This document shows positions 59,644-64,000 of a stretch of 64,000 nucleotides of DNA, in pieces. A model generated the notes under the pieces. That model worked only from the letters and a program-made list of their open reading frames with translations. It did not search any database and had not been told where the DNA came from. A program made the translations under genes and the position numbers. Every line of letters starts with the position of its first letter. The first letter of the stretch is position 1. The DNA comes from Filosporella fistucella (Eukaryota > Ascomycota > Leotiomycetes > Helotiales), in assembly GCA_030077755.1 (NCBI GenBank), contig JAQJZZ010000012.1:1550001-1614000 (forward strand), read 5' to 3'.

Positions 59644-60003
59644 TCAAAATACTCGATTTGAACTTGACCCGGTCAGCGAATCTAAAGTTCTCATGCCAAT
59701 CATAGCCCCATAATCACTATCCTTAGTCCACAGAGGCTTGCTCTTCTCCCACAAAGTCGTGTAATATGGTTTGGTCATTTGTTCTTTCTCGAACCACTTC
59801 CTGTCTTTACTCCACACTTCAACAAGCCTAAATCAACCGGGCACGGCTGATTCTTGAAATACGTCAAATATTAAATATTCTGGCTCCTCGGAGCACTTTT
59901 TCCAGACCGGCCGGTGAGCTTCTTTGAAGGCGGGGATGGAGCCTGGTGATACATTTATAGTGACAAAAACAGTGAGCTGTCGACTAGGCGTTGATGCTGA
60001 CAT
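59644..60003 (-). pseudogene. dimeric alpha-beta barrel (ABM-type) protein with in-frame TGA
   Basis: ATG 60003 opens a 119-codon coding frame (end TGA at 59644) interrupted by one TGA at 59833-59835 (codon 57). Before it: RQLTVFVTINVSPGSIPAFK, VWKKCSEEPEYLIFDVFQES; directly after it in the same frame: FRLVEVWSKDRKWFEKEQMT, PYYTTLWEKSKPLW. The two halves together look like one small ABM/EthD-like dimeric ferredoxin-fold protein, in which relatives usually have Arg at the stop position, so a CGA-to-TGA change is the simplest cause. No intron fits. Such proteins occur as small tailoring or cyclase-like enzymes beside fungal PKS genes and as stress proteins. It lies 207 bases past the reducing PKS stop. 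Recent pseudogene is favoured; stop readthrough is a less likely alternative. Confidence 0.7.
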
Positions 60004-61420
60004 TTTAAGTTTGATGATAGAACGCTTGAAACAATACTTCAGGGGAATTGCATTCGAATGGAAATTTCGCGGAAATAAAATTTCATAGGAGACAGAGGCA
60101 GAGTGTACGAGACTCAAAATAGGAGGGGTGGGGCTATGGGCATAAAATCAACCTCGGTCGTCTCCATGACCATCCAAGATAAGGCCCGAACGAATTTCCT
60201 CGCTCGGTCATAGTTGGTGAATCATCCTTGGAGGATACTATTATTTTTTTCAAAATAACGAATGAGGTACCCAATTCAGCCTTGCCCGCCAGCATCTTAG
60301 GAACTCCGTTACATCGGCATTCACAACTCCGGCCCGGAGCGATCCTCACCAGACACGCTTCGCACACGACACTTGCGAAGCAACAGTCAACATCACAGTC
60401 AGACAAGCCAACATGCGAAGAAAAAACAAATATGGGAACCCAGAACCTGGAACCAAGAACTCAAAACATTCGTTTCGATGCGCCCAGCACGATATCTGCG
60501 CAGAGAGGAGTCAAGAATATGATGCCATGATGGCGATCACAACAGCGCGATCGATGATTTCCCTCAAGTCTGACGCCTCCTCGCGATATACATTGATACA
60601 TTCGGAGCAGAACAGCATGATCGCCCTGAGAGATGGTGTTCTGACAGTCATCTGCCGACTGGGCGTAGGTGCTTTTTGTTTCTGGTGCTGCACTCTACGA
60701 CGCCACTTGCAAGGCGTGCGTAGCAACCACGACAACCAATACTACTAGTATACATGCCATGCCACACGATATCAGCAAGTTGCTGGGCCGCGGAATATCC
60801 ATACGCGATTTTTCGTGTTACAACGAATGTTTAGAAGTGGAGATGAATTGGACATATAAAGAACCACAAGTCAAGTCAACTGCTACTTGGATTCTCAATT
60901 GCTACTTGGAATCCAAGTATTGGGGCGATGGCAATGGTCTTTAATTTCTTTACAATTCTTTCGCGCATGCTATTGCATGGAAAGACCCAAGCCATTCTTG
61001 TGTAACAGTTCCTTACTCATCATCTCATGATCCTCAAGCCGCTTTTCAGCCTCACTACTACTCGAGTCCTGCAACACTGTCTGCTATCAGTCCATCATTT
61101 CGAGTGACTGACTGAAAATGGGGCATCGAACCTCGAGAAGCGTTTCGGGATTCTCTCTGCTTCCAATCAAATTATTCTCTGGGGTTTTGAGGGGTCTCCA
61201 GACTTCCTCTTATCGGACAACCAACAAGGAGAGCTCAGAGGCTGTGGCTTGAGTCGAGATGCATCTGCTGAATTCGTGTGTGTGCATAGAAAAGTGGTGG
61301 CAATCACCATTTTTGCATTTAACCCATTTCTCCCTCCCATTCTATTGTGTCTTCGTGATCACTTTTTCATTCAACCATTCGGAACACATTCAAACAGTCC
61401 CACACTGATGAACATCAAAC
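60004..61420. other. intergenic region right of the polyketide cluster
   Basis: 1.4 kb of mixed composition. Overlapping frames at 60228-60944 have no domain I recognise. No transporter, regulator, tRNA or repeat was found. The right end is the promoter of the CorA-like gene. Confidence 0.4.
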
Positions 61421-64000
61421 ATGGGTGACAGAGAGCGACCTCACACCTGTCTAAGTGATGATAGTGATCATGTCATGCGCCATGTTACATCCCATTATTT
61501 TGGGTGCTTGAATGAAAAGCAGCAAATCTTGTTCATGTCTGACCCGATGCGGACAAGAGAAGAGCGGGACGAGATACAGAAGGCGGAAAGGAAGATGAAG
61601 GCTCAAATAAACCGACTCCTTCAATTTTCAGATGTAGCGGATTTGAAGGGTGAGATTCATAAGTTGCGTGGTTTCTTTAAGCACAAACGGATCACCAATG
61701 CTTCGATCGACGACAACGCCCAGCCAAATGAAATTGTTGCTAATGGACCTTCTTCCACGGCCATAGACGCCGTTCAACAATGTGTTTCAACTTCGGAGGC
61801 CCACGTCAATGCGGCTGTCGTGCCACCGCGCTATGAGATGAAAGCTACTATGATCTACTTTAACCCCCAATCACCGCAAGATCTTGAATTGAAAAAGATG
61901 TCCGTCCATGATCTAGAAAAGGAAACATTGAGTGATGGCGAACCGAATCCTTTACGAGAAGCGTGTCCAGCGGAAAAATTCCGATACTTTCACATTCCTC
62001 ATAATCACATGAAGTGGGTCATGGTAAGTACTAAGCTGAATAGCGAAGGAACTCTTCCCAGTAACATTTTGAAGCAGGCGATTGCTACTCTGAATGGTGA
62101 GGATGTACCCAAATACCATGGCATACACCAAGACCCAAGAATCGACAAGATGTCAAAAACAGAAATAATATTCCGTCCACAATTCTGGAGAGGCCAACAG
62201 CATGGTGGCAGTGAAGACCCCGTTCATGCACGATATATGAGGCCTCATTGTGAGAGTATATGCACGAGTAAGTTTGTAGTATAGACTCCGATTGCTCAGC
62301 TAATTTCTATAGACAAATCCTCCGTTGACAAGGAGGCGCAAAAGAATGACAACAACCTTGTATTGTTCATGCCTTATACCCATTGGGAGACTGATCGACA
62401 GAGAGATCGCTTCTCAAAAGTGATCCAGAAACGAACAGAAGACGAACTCATCTGTGTTGGCAGAACCGAACTAGAAAAGAAAGAGAGGAGGAAATGGAAG
62501 ACCAAAAATGAGGATGAAGAAAGACTGGGTCATAAAATGCCAGTGGTGGACACTGATACAGCCACTCTTCCTGATAAATATGCTAAAACCTTATCGAAGG
62601 AGAGAGCAGCTCTTGAGGTCCGGGTGCAGAAATGCAACACCTTCTTCGATGTGACAATGGCTATCTCTGATCTAGCTTGCAAAGGCTCGGGACATGAGCT
62701 GATAGTAGGCAAGAATACCACCAAGCTAGCTAACATCAAGAAGTACTTTCAACCAGAGACACCAAGATCTATGGCTAAGATGAGATCTGACTTCTTTGAT
62801 GCTACAACAGAAGAAGGCCACAAGGTCTGGGTGCGGAACGTTTTACTCCAATTGTTTCTCCGTGCAGCTGCACTTTACGAGAAAATCGCCTGGCATGATG
62901 CAGAAGAGATGATAAAAGCAAGTCTCTACGAGTCACCGCCGCTCCATCCTCGTCGTACACTTGATCAGGCTTATTATTGGACCTTGAAGTCAACAAAGGT
63001 CCGCGACAGAGATCAAACAGTGTACAGAGCTACAGCTTCTAACAGGAGATATATGCACCATCCCGGGTGCAGGGAGAAAGCGATGTTAGAAAAGGATGAT
63101 GAGGAGAAAAAGAACAAATGCAGACACCACACCCATTGCTGGAAAAAGACTGGCTGTGACCAGTGCATGCATGACATTCGAATGCGTAGCTCTATTATCA
63201 TGGTAGATCAACTTTGGCTTTGGGTCTCTGATGGAAGTAAGCATTTATTTGGATGTTTTCATCTTGATTGTATGCTGACGGTCTGAGACACAATCAGTAC
63301 AGCATTTCCGGGCAGGAGGCCAAGACATAAACACGATGCTTCAGGTGTCCATAAAAGTATTAGGACTCGATTAATTGGAAGTCGTCAAGGCGAAATCCAA
63401 ACGATATATGACCTTGCTCTCCTGATCATCAACCAAGCGTCGAAGGTTTTTCATGATCGAACTATCACATCAGACGGGCAGCCTCCGGTAATGAGTTATT
63501 ATGCAAATGCGATTGGAAATCTAGTAAGTCGTCAATATGAAGACACTCTGAAATCCATGGTGAGACTGGAGATCGCTTATGCTCTGTAGAATAACAAACA
63601 AACGATTGCGTACAATCATCTTTGGAGATGTGCGCTCATTCTGGGAAAGGAGAGGGAAACACAAGATGCTACTACGATCGAAAATCTGGAGAAATATATT
63701 CTCAGTATTGATACGGAAGGGGGATTACTCAGAGAAATCGATGATGTTAAAGACGAGCTGCGAATGATGATTTATTTCAAAGAGCAGCAGCAACATGTCC
63801 TTGAAGAGTTCGGTACTCACGTCAAACAAATGCTTCAACGATCAGTTGAACGGCACCACCGACGGCAACGAGAGCGACCAAACACAACCCTAGAAAATTT
63901 ATCAGAGAACCTCGAACACCAGACTACCCATGTCCATCAGCATCGATTAAATAGGACGAACGAGTCACCGTGGGTTGTTACAAAAGAGGCGAAAACATGG
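61421..64000 (+). CDS. fungal CorA-like/ankyrin-type hypothetical protein, 3' end beyond the window
   Basis: Exons 61421-62023, 62078-62267, 62313-63236, 63288-63523 and 63590 to past 64000; introns are GTAAGT/GTAAGC to AG and in frame. The first intron is 54 bases without stops, so retention would also stay in frame. Family blocks: RYFHIPHNHMKWVM, FWRGQQHGG, VHARYMRPHCESICT, LVLFMPYTHWETDRQRDRF, the Arg-rich middle, RRTLDQAYYWTLKSTKVRDR, MVDQLWLWVSDGNTI and HKSIRTRLIGSRQGEIQTIY, then a long helical part with REIDDVKDELRMMIYFKEQQ. In relatives a CorA-like pair of membrane helices follows; here that part would lie outside the window. These proteins are abundant in filamentous ascomycetes, often as ankyrin-CorA fusions, without known function. 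The N-terminal 120 residues are not recognised. Confidence 0.8.

Noticed and set aside
1..64000. CRISPR arrays, insertion sequences, rRNA genes, long terminal repeats
   Set aside because: None recognised by reading; the DNA is eukaryotic nuclear in character and I could not run repeat searches.

Overview
The window is nuclear DNA from a filamentous ascomycete (Pezizomycotina; a Leotiomycetes-like fungus is my guess from remembered protein similarity, not a computed placement). Short GT-AG introns of about 45-120 bases with CTAAC/CTGAC-like branch sites interrupt nearly every gene, and the families are fungal: an NmrA regulator, a NACHT STAND protein, CON-6 and type I iterative polyketide synthases. 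I rebuilt genes by reading splice sites by eye. For each intact multi-exon model given here the exon lengths sum to a whole number of codons.

Left part (1-24.5 kb), mostly conserved housekeeping genes: nmrA-like nitrogen regulator (+), NAP/SET/Vps75-type histone chaperone (-), cytosolic L-asparaginase with a C-terminal ankyrin region (+), a decayed NACHT STAND gene (+), a BCS1-like AAA ATPase (-), a Tlg1/syntaxin-6-type SNARE (+), the PP2A B56 subunit (-) and the TFIIIC tau95 subunit (+).

Middle (24.5-39 kb), accessory and more AT-rich: an unlisted three-exon small secreted cysteine protein, an unrecognised ORF, a five-exon cytochrome P450, a broken zincin-like gene, a conserved fungal hypothetical, a DUF421 membrane protein carrying a one-base frameshift, con-6, a hemerythrin-domain protein and a seven-helix rhodopsin-like membrane protein.

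Right part (39.9-60 kb), a polyketide gene cluster: O-methyltransferase (-) and FAD monooxygenase (+) diverge from one promoter; the monooxygenase converges on a non-reducing PKS (SAT-KS-MAT-PT-ACP-TE, about 1997 aa, -), which shares a 1.1 kb divergent promoter with a highly reducing PKS (KS-MAT-DH-CMeT-ER-KR-ACP, about 2510 aa, +). A dimeric alpha-beta barrel (ABM) gene with an in-frame TGA follows. The layout is that of fungal two-PKS pathways (benzenediol/resorcylate lactones and related compounds): the reducing PKS would make a starter chain that the non-reducing PKS accepts, extends, cyclises and releases, with the methyltransferase and monooxygenase tailoring the aromatic product. No pathway regulator or exporter is visible in the window.

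The window ends inside a CorA-like/ankyrin-type fungal protein. Points most worth checking are the two-PKS cluster, the SAT domain lacking its nucleophilic cysteine, the altered ER nucleotide motif, a 5-base micro-exon in the monooxygenase, and several recently broken genes.
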